In this document: piece after piece, positions 44,283 through 53,148 of the stretch
How positions within the stretch are numbered: position 1 is the stretch's first letter
Layout: every line of letters begins with the position of its first letter
Assembly: GCA_026914155.1 (NCBI GenBank)
Contig: JAPPGH010000054.1
Span: 62,001-126,000 of the forward strand
Direction: 5' to 3'
DNA from: Candidatus Palauibacter rhopaloidicola
GTDB taxonomy: Bacteria > Gemmatimonadota > Gemmatimonadetes > Palauibacterales > Palauibacteraceae
Length of the DNA stretch: 64,000 nucleotides
Translations under genes and position numbers: made by a program
Notes under the pieces: model-generated
The model's database searches: none
Told to the model about the DNA's origin: nothing
The model's input: the letters and a program-made list of their open reading frames with translations, nothing else

Positions 44283-47200
44283 TGAAGGCACCGGGGACCG
44301 TGGGGGTCGGGCTGGCGTTCGTGGCGGCGTTCGCGGCAGCGTTCGCGGCGCCTCTTGCTTCCCGCGGGCTCGCCGCCCAGCAGCCGCCGGACCTCGCCGC
44401 GCTGTTCGAGCTGGGGACGCTGGTGCTGGATACGAACGGCGACAGCGTCCCCGATCTCGTGAACGCCGCGCTCGTCCTCGGGGAAGATCCTTCGCCGGGC
44501 GTCCTCGCGGCGGCGGCCGAGGTCGCCGCGCGGCTGGGCTTCGAGACGATGGCGATGGATCTGCCGCTGTCCCGGAACCCGGAGGGCGGCCAGACCGGGA
44601 TCGTCGTGGGGCGAAGGGGACTCGCGGCCTCCGGCCTGCAGTCGCCGGGCATCGACCCGGCCTCCCTCGACTCGGGAGAGGGAGCCGTGGCGGTGCGCGA
44701 GGAGGACGGACGCGCCTGGGTCCTCGTGGTCGGCGGGGACGAAGAGGGTCTGCACGCCGCGGCCCGCCTGTTTGCGGGCGTCCTGCCGCATACGCGCACG
44801 CTGTCGACCGCGAGGCTGGACCGCGTTCGGGACGATCTCGCCGAGACGCTGGAGGCGGGGGGCGTGGCGGGCGCGGCGGTGCGCCTGACCCAGGCGAGGG
44901 TCAGAGCGGGGCAAGCCGGCGTGGGACGCGTGATCGCCGAGATCGAGGTGGATGACGCGGACCTGAACACCGCCACGGAACTCCTCCGTGGCCTCGCCGC
45001 GGGCGAGGTGCCCTCCGACTCCGGAGAGCCGGAAGAGACGGAGGCCGAGGCGGGAGACGAGTCGACCGACGCGGAGACTCCGCAGGCGCGGCTGGCTTAT
45101 CCGGGGCTCGCGTCGGTGGAGGCGCGGCTGGCGGGGGGCCCCACGATCCGGATCGCCGGGCGCGCAACGCCGGATGCCCCGGGGCCGATCGCGGGCCGGC
45201 CGGGCAGCGGCGGCAAGAACGACATGGACCTCTCGAACCTCTACACCTCTGACGGGCTGCTCGGCGGAGGTGTGCTCCCGGACCGCGTGGACGCGATGCT
45301 GGCGCCCGGCGAGGGAGGCGTCGGCGGCCTGCCCGACCTGGCGGGGAGACTCGGACTCGAATCGACCGGGCTCACGGTGCCGCTCGTCGTTCCGGCCGCG
45401 TCGATCGAAGGGGCCGCCGCCCGGCCCACGCTGGTCCTCGCCGGGGTGGACAACGCCCTGACCCGGCAGCTTGCCGACAGCGCGAAGATCGATCCGGGTT
45501 CGCTCGCCCCCGGCGAAGGGCTCATCGAGGTGGTCCCGGCGGCCTTCGGGTCCAAACCGGCCCTCGTCGTCTCCGGCGCCGACGCGGCCGGGGCCGAGCG
45601 CGCGCTCGATCAGCTGGCCGGGACGTTCCCGCACCTCGCGGAGCGCGGCGACGACCGCCCCACCGTCGACGACGTCGAGCGCGGCCTGTGGGACGCCCTG
45701 TCCGGCCACTCGTCCGTGGGCCAGGCGGCGATCGGCCTCTACAAGCTCGGCCGCATTGCCGACAAGCTCGCGGATCGGCAGATCGCCCGCGCGGACGTGC
45801 TGCTCTCCGTCGAGAAGGCGGACCCCGGCCTCGGGGCGTACGTACAGGCCCGGGCGGCGGAGGCGCTGGGCCTCGCCGATGCCGCCGCCATCGACGTCAC
45901 GGTCGACGACCGCGACGTGCAGCGGGCCGCCACGATCTTCGCCGACACGCTCGCGCTGCCGTCGGAAGTCGACCGCTTCCGCGAGCTGTTCCGCGCGCGC
46001 GTCCTCCCGGCGGCCGCGTCCGCGGGGTCCGCCGGCCCCATCCGGATCGAGGCCCGCCTCAGCGAGCCGCCGGAGATCCGCCGCCAGCTGGAGCGGGAGA
46101 CGCGGGACGCGCTCATCGAGGCGGGGGCTCCGGCCGACGCCGTCGAGGTCCGTGTCCTCTCCGCCTTCAAGCAGGGATACTCCTGGCTGGAAGAGGTGAT
46201 TCTGCCGCAACTCGCGGGCCGGGACCCCGGTGAAATTGGCGACATCGTCATCCGCTTCCGCCGCAACGACCCGCCCGAGGAGTGGCCCCAGCAGGCGATC
46301 CACACCCCGGTCCGCTGGCTGCACGAGATCTTCCCCATCGACGAGATCTTCGCCCGCGAACTCGGCCTCGAGCTGGAGCGGATCCGCTTCGAGCAGACGA
46401 CCGATGGACCGATCTACGAGGTGACGGTCACGGACGCGGGCGGTGCCGAGATCCTGTCGGACGACTTCGAGCCGCACCGGGTGCTCCGCCCGTATTTCGA
46501 CCGCTTCCGCGACTACGAACACGTGCGCGTGACGACGGGCTGGATCCACGCCGCGGCAGAGGACCGTACGCTCGTCGACGAACGCATCGTCACCGACCCC
46601 GAGGCCTTCTGGGACCATTACCAGAGCGTCGTGCTCCCGGCCATCTACGACTACGTGATGGACCGGCACGACGGGATTCCGGACGGCGGCAACGCGGACG
46701 CGCCGTACTTCGGCGAACTGACCGTCGAACTCGAGATGAGCGAGCCCAACTACCGGCTCGAAGTCGACAACGAGATCCACGCGCCGATGGACGCCCTCCA
46801 CGAGGAGATCTACTTCGGCACGATCGAGTTCTTCGATCTCATCGGCCGAAACTCGCGCGGGCAGGGGCTGACCTTCCCTGGCCGCATCCTCCCGGTGATG
46901 CGACCGCGCGGCGACGGCCGGCCGGCGGAACTCCGGGTGAGCTTCACGGGTTTCGCCACCTCCCGGCCCGCGGTGGTCGTCGCCTTCGAGGATGCGGCGG
47001 GGGCGGCGGACACGATGCGGCTCGACATCCCGAAGACCGGCCTCGAGCGCCCGTCGGCGAGGCTGGCCATCGTCCGCGCCGGCGAGCCGGGGATCGCGCA
47101 CCTCGGGCTTCGCGTCCGCGTCGACACGGACGCCGACATGCGCGACAGCCTCCTGAACTACGCATCGCCGCGGCAGGTCGACCGGAGCATGGTCTCCGCC

Positions 47201-48583
47201 GAGCAGGTCGAAGCCACGGTGCGCGAGATCGAGGCGCTGCGCGCGGGCGGCCTCTACGCCTCCTCTCTGGCCTGGGCCGGGCTCGGTTCGCTCGAGGTCT
47301 GGGCCGAATGGACGCACGAACAGGACCCGGAGTCCCGCCGCACCGCCCGGCTCGCGGCGAACGGGACACCGCCGGCGCTACCCGACTGGCGCAGCCTCCT
47401 GCCCGAAGGCTGGAGCTACGGCGGCGAACGGCTCGTCCAGTGGGAGACGCCGATGCCACCCCCCGAGGGTCACGGGATCCTGGCCATGATGGCCGAGGCC
47501 TTCGAGGAAGTGACGATGTACAAGGTCGGCGAGTCCTACCTGGGCCGGGACATCTGGGCGGCGGATCTCATGCCCCCGATCGCGGCGTCGCACTGGTCGC
47601 GCGTGAAGGCGACGACCTTCAAGCCCACGCTCATGCACTCCGCGCGGCAGCACGCGAACGAGGTCTCCTCGACCAGCCACGTCCTGCGGCACGCGGAACT
47701 CCTCCTCACGGATCCCGCGCAACGCGCGAAACTGAACGACGTGAACGTCATCATCCACCCGTTCACGAACCCCGACGGCGCCCAGCTCGCCTACGACCTG
47801 TACCGGATCACGCCGGACTTCATCCTGCACGCCGGCTACCTGGCGTCGCTGGGAATCGACGTGATGACGGGGTCGCGCGACAATCACCCCATCTATCCCG
47901 AGGCGCCCGTCAGAAACCGGCTGTGGGGCCGCTGGCTGCCCGACATCTTCCTGAACCCGCACGGGTACCCCTCTCACCAGGTCGTGCAGCTGTTCAGCGA
48001 ATACTCGGGTCTCGTGCGGCGGGGGCGCGTGACGGAGCGCAACTGGGGTCTGAACAAGGGCTGGTTCATGCCGGGGTTCGGCTACGTCGACAGTCCCGAC
48101 TATCCCCGGCACCGCGACGCGGCGTTCGAGATCCGCGACTACATCACGCGCGGGATCAACTCGAACCGTGACGTGTTCGAGATGAACCAGCGCAACTATG
48201 CGCGCTACCGCCGCTACGGAGCCGCCTACGATCCGGATGTGTTCCGGCTCCCGATGTCCGACAGCGTGCTCATCGAGATGCCGTTGCGGGGATCGAGCGG
48301 CGAGTCGCGGTTCGGATACGACCCCCGCATCACGATCTGGTCCGGCACGACGGAAGCCCCGGACGAGACGGCGTACGGCCCGTGGATGGAGCTGGTCGCC
48401 AAGGCGGGACTATCGTGGAACGAGGCGCTGCTCGACTACCTGTACGAGGGAGAGCACGAGGTGAAGCGCTCCGGCTCCTTCTTCTTCGGCGGGGTGTCGC
48501 TGCGCATGAACCGCCCGCGGCCGCCCGAAGACGAGGAGGAGTCGGAGGAAGAGGACGTCACCACGGACGGCGGAGGCTCGTAG
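44279..48583 (+). CDS. Very large exported M14-type zinc carboxypeptidase-like protein
   Basis: 1434 residues; ATG 44279 overlaps the previous stop (ATGA) and ATG 44282 is next. Signal peptide AFVAAFAAAFAAPLASRGLAAQ. Residues about 30-1080 are long alpha/beta and beta-sandwich regions without a recognised family. The C-terminal M14 domain has RQHANE (His1125, Glu1128) and NPHGYPSHQ (His1228) as zinc ligands, and a substrate-type region VIIHPFTNPDGAQ. A catalytic Glu is plausible in SGTTEAPDE. The size is well above ordinary carboxypeptidases. It probably trims extracellular peptides. Confidence 0.83.
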   Translation: MMKAPGTVGVGLAFVAAFAAAFAAPLASRGLAAQQPPDLAALFELGTLVLDTNGDSVPDLVNAALVLGEDPSPGVLAAAAEVAARLGFETMAMDLPLSRNPEGGQTGIVVGRRGLAASGLQSPGIDPASLDSGEGAVAVREEDGRAWVLVVGGDEEGLHAAARLFAGVLPHTRTLSTARLDRVRDDLAETLEAGGVAGAAVRLTQARVRAGQAGVGRVIAEIEVDDADLNTATELLRGLAAGEVPSDSGEPEETEAEAGDESTDAETPQARLAYPGLASVEARLAGGPTIRIAGRATPDAPGPIAGRPGSGGKNDMDLSNLYTSDGLLGGGVLPDRVDAMLAPGEGGVGGLPDLAGRLGLESTGLTVPLVVPAASIEGAAARPTLVLAGVDNALTRQLADSAKIDPGSLAPGEGLIEVVPAAFGSKPALVVSGADAAGAERALDQLAGTFPHLAERGDDRPTVDDVERGLWDALSGHSSVGQAAIGLYKLGRIADKLADRQIARADVLLSVEKADPGLGAYVQARAAEALGLADAAAIDVTVDDRDVQRAATIFADTLALPSEVDRFRELFRARVLPAAASAGSAGPIRIEARLSEPPEIRRQLERETRDALIEAGAPADAVEVRVLSAFKQGYSWLEEVILPQLAGRDPGEIGDIVIRFRRNDPPEEWPQQAIHTPVRWLHEIFPIDEIFARELGLELERIRFEQTTDGPIYEVTVTDAGGAEILSDDFEPHRVLRPYFDRFRDYEHVRVTTGWIHAAAEDRTLVDERIVTDPEAFWDHYQSVVLPAIYDYVMDRHDGIPDGGNADAPYFGELTVELEMSEPNYRLEVDNEIHAPMDALHEEIYFGTIEFFDLIGRNSRGQGLTFPGRILPVMRPRGDGRPAELRVSFTGFATSRPAVVVAFEDAAGAADTMRLDIPKTGLERPSARLAIVRAGEPGIAHLGLRVRVDTDADMRDSLLNYASPRQVDRSMVSAEQVEATVREIEALRAGGLYASSLAWAGLGSLEVWAEWTHEQDPESRRTARLAANGTPPALPDWRSLLPEGWSYGGERLVQWETPMPPPEGHGILAMMAEAFEEVTMYKVGESYLGRDIWAADLMPPIAASHWSRVKATTFKPTLMHSARQHANEVSSTSHVLRHAELLLTDPAQRAKLNDVNVIIHPFTNPDGAQLAYDLYRITPDFILHAGYLASLGIDVMTGSRDNHPIYPEAPVRNRLWGRWLPDIFLNPHGYPSHQVVQLFSEYSGLVRRGRVTERNWGLNKGWFMPGFGYVDSPDYPRHRDAAFEIRDYITRGINSNRDVFEMNQRNYARYRRYGAAYDPDVFRLPMSDSVLIEMPLRGSSGESRFGYDPRITIWSGTTEAPDETAYGPWMELVAKAGLSWNEALLDYLYEGEHEVKRSGSFFFGGVSLRMNRPRPPEDEEESEEEDVTTDGGGS

Positions 48584-48659
48584 CAGCCCCATACTTGCTC
48601 CGGCCCGGCTTCGGAATTCAGGTTGGGGCGTTCTCACCGTTCAACGCAGGGGAATCCCG

Positions 48660-49148
48660 ATGCACATATCGAAGATGATCTCGAACGGTCCTCCGACCGT
48701 CGCTCCATGGACGTGGATCCGCGGATCGGTGTCGCTGGCCGCGGTCGCGCTCATCCTCGGCGCCTCCAGCCTCGCAGGCCAGGAGGAGGGCGGCGAGGAG
48801 GCGGAGACCGAGGAGGCCGCCGCCGCGGCCAACACGACCCAGGGTGTGTTCAGCGAGGAGCAGGCCACGCGCGGCGAAGATGTCTTCTGGAACATCTGCG
48901 CGGAATGTCACTTCGAGGAGGACTTCGGGGGGCCGTTCATCCAGTCGTGGGTCGGGGCCTCCGTGAAGGACCTCGTGGATGAGATCGTGGCCACGATGCC
49001 GGAGGACAATCCGGGCGGGCTGCCCGCCGAGCAGTACGTCGATGTCGTCGCCTACATGTTCAAGATCAACGGCATGCCGACCGGCGAAGACGAACTGACC
49101 GCCGAAAACGTGGACGCCGTGGAGATCGAGGTCGACCTCGACCCCTGA
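48660..49148 (+). CDS. Exported monohaem cytochrome c
   Basis: 162 residues from ATG 48660. Signal segment VSLAAVALILGASSLAGQ, then a Glu/Ala-rich linker. The single haem site CAECH follows RGEDVFWNI, and a distal Met is likely in IVATMPEDNPGGLP, the standard class I pattern, with YVDVVAYMFKINGMP as the C-terminal helix. It carries electrons in the periplasm or on an exported dehydrogenase. No adjacent dehydrogenase is visible. Confidence 0.9.
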   Translation: MHISKMISNGPPTVAPWTWIRGSVSLAAVALILGASSLAGQEEGGEEAETEEAAAAANTTQGVFSEEQATRGEDVFWNICAECHFEEDFGGPFIQSWVGASVKDLVDEIVATMPEDNPGGLPAEQYVDVVAYMFKINGMPTGEDELTAENVDAVEIEVDLDP

Positions 49149-49233
49149 TTCCGTGACGGATTCTCCCTGGCCGAACCCGCGTCCGCGGACCCGGTAGCGA
49201 GCCCACGCGAGCGCGCTCTTCGCGAGCGAGCCC

Positions 49234-49245
49234 CCCAATATTGGG
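49234..49245. promoter_or_regulatory. Perfect 12-bp palindrome upstream of the double-Cache gene
   Basis: CCCAATATTGGG lies 28 bp before ATG 49274 in an otherwise GC-rich stretch, in a position suited to an operator or promoter element. A larger GC inverted repeat (GCGAGCG..CGCGAGCG) lies just upstream. No regulator gene is adjacent. Confidence 0.5.
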
Positions 49246-49273
49246 TGCGACGCGCGCATTCCGGCGTTAGAGT

Positions 49274-50326
49274 ATGACCGTCATGCGAAACCGAACGTCA
49301 TCCGTTATGACCCTGGCGCTGCTGGGCCTGGCCGTGGTCGGGCTCCGGGCGCGTCCCGCCAACGCACAGGTGCCGAAGGTCACCGCCAGTGAGGTGGTGG
49401 ACCGCGAGACCCTGAAGGGGTTCGTGACCTGGGCGACGGCCGTCTCCGCCGCCATTACCGACATCAACGAGGGGTCCCGTCTCATCCAGGCCGTGAGGAC
49501 GGAGGGCAGCGACTACAACGTGGGGAACATGTACCTGATCCTCATGACCCCCGATGGACAGGTGTTCATCCACGGCGAAGACCCTCACATCGATGGCACG
49601 AACGTCTCTGAGGTGGTGGACGAAAACGGGACCAAAGTCGTCCGGCAGATGCTTGCCGCCGCGGCGGCCGGGGGCGGCTTCGTGGAGTGGTGCTGGGACG
49701 ACCCGCAGGATCCGGGTGACCCCCGCTGCAAGGACAGCTACGCCCTTCAGTACCATTCCCAGGTGCTCGGCGCGGATCTGGTCATAGTCGGGGGGTACTA
49801 CCAGAATCTTTCGAACGCCGGGCAGCCGCTCCCTCCCGTCCCGCATCCGGAGGTCACCGCCGCCGATGTGGTAGACCGCGAGACGCTGAGGCAGTTCGTG
49901 CATGGCTCTCTCGACTGGCTGCTCGAACTCGTCGGGCAGGTCGGTTTCCAGCGCGCGACCGAGTGGAAGGCCTTGATGCGAGAGGAGGGCGGCCCGTTCA
50001 AGTCCGGCCCGATCTATCTCTTCGTCTTCACTCCCGAAGGTTATGTGATCTTCCACGGCGCGGACCCCTGGCGTGAAGGCCGTACGGTCATCGACAACAC
50101 GGACTTCCGGGGGAGACCGTTCGTAAGGGAAGTCATCGCCGTAGCCCAGGGGGGTGGAGGATTCGTCGAGTACTTCTGGGACGACCCGACGGTACAGGGG
50201 GATGAGGACACCGGAACGCCCAAGGTGAGTTACGCCGTCTCGTACAAGAGCGACCTACCCATCTACCAGGGCGTCGAGTTCATCGTCGGTGCGGGGTTCT
50301 ACCGGGACCACATAGATATGTCGTAA
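49274..50326 (+). CDS. Exported tandem Cache-domain protein
   Basis: 350 residues from ATG 49274 (ATG 49283 three codons later). Signal peptide MTLALLGLAVVGLRARPANAQ. Two homologous Cache units follow: one with MYLILMTPDGQVFIHGEDP and GGGFVEWCWDDP, the other with IYLFVFTPEGYVIFHGADP and GGGFVEYFWDDP. Each unit begins with a matching VVDRETL..FV helix. Cache domains bind small extracellular ligands, normally on receptors, but no kinase, HAMP or membrane anchor follows here. It may act as a free periplasmic binding protein. Confidence 0.85.
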   Translation: MTVMRNRTSSVMTLALLGLAVVGLRARPANAQVPKVTASEVVDRETLKGFVTWATAVSAAITDINEGSRLIQAVRTEGSDYNVGNMYLILMTPDGQVFIHGEDPHIDGTNVSEVVDENGTKVVRQMLAAAAAGGGFVEWCWDDPQDPGDPRCKDSYALQYHSQVLGADLVIVGGYYQNLSNAGQPLPPVPHPEVTAADVVDRETLRQFVHGSLDWLLELVGQVGFQRATEWKALMREEGGPFKSGPIYLFVFTPEGYVIFHGADPWREGRTVIDNTDFRGRPFVREVIAVAQGGGGFVEYFWDDPTVQGDEDTGTPKVSYAVSYKSDLPIYQGVEFIVGAGFYRDHIDMS

Positions 50327-50366
50327 CCTGATTTATAACAGCAAATTACGGCACATGGCCGTAGGC

Positions 50367-50379
50367 GATGTATCACTCA
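50367..50379. repeat. Left 13-bp direct repeat, candidate attachment site
   Basis: GATGTATCACTCA, identical to 56477-56489 beside the integrase start. It is followed by AGAATACAC, which also recurs near the right end (56509-56517) but 19 bp farther from the repeat. The site sits in an AT-rich gap after the Cache gene. Confidence 0.5.
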
Positions 50380-50414
50380 GAATACACATTTCTGAGCGAG
50401 ATTTCGTTGAACCC

Positions 50415-50438
50415 AATCGGATGTCGCCGGATCCGATT
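50415..50438. repeat. 8-bp-arm inverted repeat near the left element end
   Basis: AATCGGAT and ATCCGATT are perfect arms around GTCGCCGG. Located 35 bp inside the candidate left end and past the propeller gene's stop. It could be a terminator stem or an integrase/accessory binding site; there is no T-tract. Confidence 0.45.
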
Positions 50439-50520
50439 CCGGTTATCGACGGAGGCGGTTGGTACTCCCAAGCTCAGGACCAGCCACCCCCAATGGCGGA
50501 TGCGGCGGCGTGCTGCGTAC

Positions 50521-51708
50521 TCATCGTCGCCCGGTCGGCAGCCGCCGCACCACCACGCTGGACACGTCGAATTCGTCACGCTCGATGAACGCCGCCAACC
50601 CATCCGGACCGAAAGCGTCGGGCATCTCGGTCGTGCCAGCAGCATAGGTCCCAATGTAGCTGCCATCCGGGGTCAGTAGGTCGATCGGACCATCGCTGGC
50701 CGGCTCGTCGCCGCGGCGCTGCACCCAAATCGTCCCCTCCCAACTCGTGCGCACGGTGCGTACGACCGGGACCTCGTGGTAGAACTCCATGTTCCTGATT
50801 CGTCTCCGCCCCAATTCAGCAAAGGCGTCGCCGAACTGATCATTTCGCGAACTCGCGTCCGCCTCGTTATCCGCCAACAGGCGTTCGATCTCTCCATCCC
50901 TGATCGCGTCGGTCACAGGCTCAGGCCGAAACGGTCGGGTGAGCACCCGACTAAGTTCTCCGTTGCGAGTAGCCACCTTGATGGCGTAGGCGGACGAGTC
51001 CGTGTAGACCAAGCCGCCGTCCGGGAGAGCTCTCGCGACCAAGGGAGGTCCGAAACCGTCAGGATCTCCCGATGGCCGCCACGCTTCGATCACCGTGTCT
51101 TGCACGGCCTCGTCCCCAGTGAGGACCAACCGATAGACGGGACGAAACGATGGCTCGGGACCGTCGGCCGGGCCGCCCATGTTGAAGCCACCTAAACTGG
51201 TCGTGATGACGTTCTGGCCGTCCCTCGCAGGCGCCAAGGTCCGGATCAGGTAGAGCGAGGTGCCGGGCATCCGCACCGATCTCTCGAACTCCCCGTGCGG
51301 TGCAAACACTTGAAAGGCACTGTGACCCGCGTCGAACACCACCGTGCGCCCATCGCGGAGCACGGTGAATCCGATGGCGGTGTTGGTGCTCGCGGCGAAT
51401 TCACCCGGCCCATCGCCGAGCCGTCCGAACTCGCGAACGAACTCGCCCTCCCGGCTCATAACCACGATCCGTCCGCCTTGGTCGTCCATCACGTACAGGT
51501 CGCCGGACTGGCTGAAGCCGACCGCGCTGACCCGGCTGAACACCTCCCAGTCCGCACCATCGACGGACCCCACCCGGTAGACCTCCTCGAACGCGGGTTC
51601 GATGTGGGTGTCCCGGCTTGGAAGTTCGATGACTTCTTGAGCTTGGAGAGCCGGGGATCCGAAGCCGAAGATGATTCCGACGGCAACTCGGGGAAAACTT
51701 GGGATCAT
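50521..51708 (-). CDS. Exported 6-bladed beta-propeller protein, possible element cargo
   Basis: 395 residues from ATG 51708, with AGGAGG eleven bases upstream. Signal peptide [15 protein letters not shown]. Repeats include [25 protein letters not shown] followed by [13 protein letters not shown], homologous to the chromosomal paralogues at 14988 and 32627. It lies between the candidate left repeat and the endonuclease gene, so it may travel with the element or mark an island boundary. Function unknown. Confidence 0.82.
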   Translation of the reverse strand: MIPSFPRVAVGIIFGFGSPALQAQEVIELPSRDTHIEPAFEEVYRVGSVDGADWEVFSRVSAVGFSQSGDLYVMDDQGGRIVVMSREGEFVREFGRLGDGPGEFAASTNTAIGFTVLRDGRTVVFDAGHSAFQVFAPHGEFERSVRMPGTSLYLIRTLAPARDGQNVITTSLGGFNMGGPADGPEPSFRPVYRLVLTGDEAVQDTVIEAWRPSGDPDGFGPPLVARALPDGGLVYTDSSAYAIKVATRNGELSRVLTRPFRPEPVTDAIRDGEIERLLADNEADASSRNDQFGDAFAELGRRRIRNMEFYHEVPVVRTVRTSWEGTIWVQRRGDEPASDGPIDLLTPDGSYIGTYAAGTTEMPDAFGPDGLAAFIERDEFDVSSVVVRRLPTGRR

Positions 51709-51882
51709 GACTCTGGTAGCCTCCTGAAACGCGCGACACTGCTAGCGTTTGGATGAACCAACCTCAAGCTACGGTTGCCCGTCTCGGCAGGGGCCGGCTT
51801 GGCAGGGCCAAGAGGCCGCCATTCTCCCGGTCGCTGCGAATCCCGGTCGATCCTCAGCAGCTCGGTGCTGAATCGCGGTCCA

Positions 51883-52881
51883 CTAGTCAATCGGAATGAA
51901 CACCCGTTTCAGCGGGATCATCGCGCGAGCTTCCGGCTCCATCCGCTCGTAGTGCTCCATCAACAACTCGATGAACTCGTCACCCTTTAGCGTGGTTACC
52001 GATGTTCCTTGTGGAGTCCGGTCCGCTTCGTACAGCGCCTCCCGCGTGAATCCGCCGGTCGAAACGAAGAGCCCCCGGTCCGGCGACCGAAGCGTGGCAA
52101 TGAAGTTCCGCATGTCCCCCACGCTCGCTCGTTGGCTTCGATGCTTCACTTGGACCTTGATCCGCGGTGAATCGAGCCCGAGGGCGTCGGACGTGGCTAC
52201 GACATCCACGCCTCGATCCGGTCCCTTCTCCGTCCTGCGGGCGAAATAACCCATCGAGCGCAAGAGCGCGGCCACCAGTTCCTCGAAGTCGAAGGGGTCC
52301 ATGTGTGCGATCCGGTCCGAGATCTGTTCCTCAGCCTTGCTCTGCACGTCCTCGTAGAACTGGAACCCCGATCCCTCGTCGGCTTCGGCACCCAAGGACT
52401 CCGGGCGCTCCCGACCCGATGCGACCGCCTCGATTTCGTCCCGGTGGTCATTCATGGAGAAGAGTGTCAGCGTGCTGCCTGCACTGTTCTTGGCCGGTCC
52501 GGTTAGCTCGTCTCGCGAAATCCTCTTCGTCCAGTTGATCGGTCGCGTGTGAGGAAGGTCTCCGTCCCGGCGGGGATCGTAACGGTACGGTCCGGCGCAT
52601 GTCCCGAACAGTATCTCCCGCGTGTCCGTGACCGGAGTCAGGATCAAGTCGCCCTCCCGGATCTCATGCACGAAGCGGTAGAGCTGGCTCGCCCCATTGA
52701 TCAGGCGACCCTTCTTCATGTTCGGATGCTCTCGCGCCAACTCCGACAGAAATGCGTCCCGAGACTTCAGTTGCGAGAGGTCCTTACGGATGGAGAACCC
52801 AATCGCGGCGATGCCCGCCTCCTCGAACCGATCCGCGTAGACACCGCCGCCGCCCGCTCTCACTACCCAGATGTTTCTCAA
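51883..52881 (-). CDS. Mrr-like restriction endonuclease
   Basis: 332 residues from TTG 52881, which has GGAG seven bases upstream and begins LRNIWVVRAGGGG, the usual opening of this family. The N-terminal half is a binding module (GLINGASQLY-like region, EGDLILTPVTD). The C-terminal Mrr_cat nuclease has FEELVAALLRSMGY, DRGVDVVATSD with the catalytic Asp, and IKVQVKHRS with the QxK motif. Mrr enzymes cut modified DNA. No methylase is adjacent. It probably defends the element or host. The open frame to 53115 beyond the TTG has no match. Confidence 0.86.
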   Translation of the reverse strand: MRNIWVVRAGGGGVYADRFEEAGIAAIGFSIRKDLSQLKSRDAFLSELAREHPNMKKGRLINGASQLYRFVHEIREGDLILTPVTDTREILFGTCAGPYRYDPRRDGDLPHTRPINWTKRISRDELTGPAKNSAGSTLTLFSMNDHRDEIEAVASGRERPESLGAEADEGSGFQFYEDVQSKAEEQISDRIAHMDPFDFEELVAALLRSMGYFARRTEKGPDRGVDVVATSDALGLDSPRIKVQVKHRSQRASVGDMRNFIATLRSPDRGLFVSTGGFTREALYEADRTPQGTSVTTLKGDEFIELLMEHYERMEPEARAMIPLKRVFIPID

Positions 52882-53148
52882 CTCAGGACTCCGATGGTTC
52901 GGTGATGCGACCGAGCACTGCACAGTTCCCACATGGCTCCAGGTCTTGGGGCTTGGTGCGCTCGGTGCTCTCGTGGTGGGTGTCGTGACCAATACGGTTG
53001 CCGTGGGGCTCGGGTCGTCGCTGCGACCGCTCGCCCCTCGCAGCTTCGACGGTAGGGGATGCAATGGGCTCCGTAAAGGGACTCCGGCCCGTGCGCGGAT
53101 GCGTGGTCGGCGCATCTGACGCGGGCCGATTCACCGGCCGACGCACCC

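Noticed and set aside
44159-47317. Minus-strand open frame of 1052 codons
   Set aside because: Antisense to the giant M14 gene, Arg/Asp-rich composition and no recognisable family.
52871-53119. Possible 82-residue plus-strand membrane protein in the element
   Set aside because: One hydrophobic stretch only, no ribosome site, overlaps the Mrr start region; low-complexity Arg tail.
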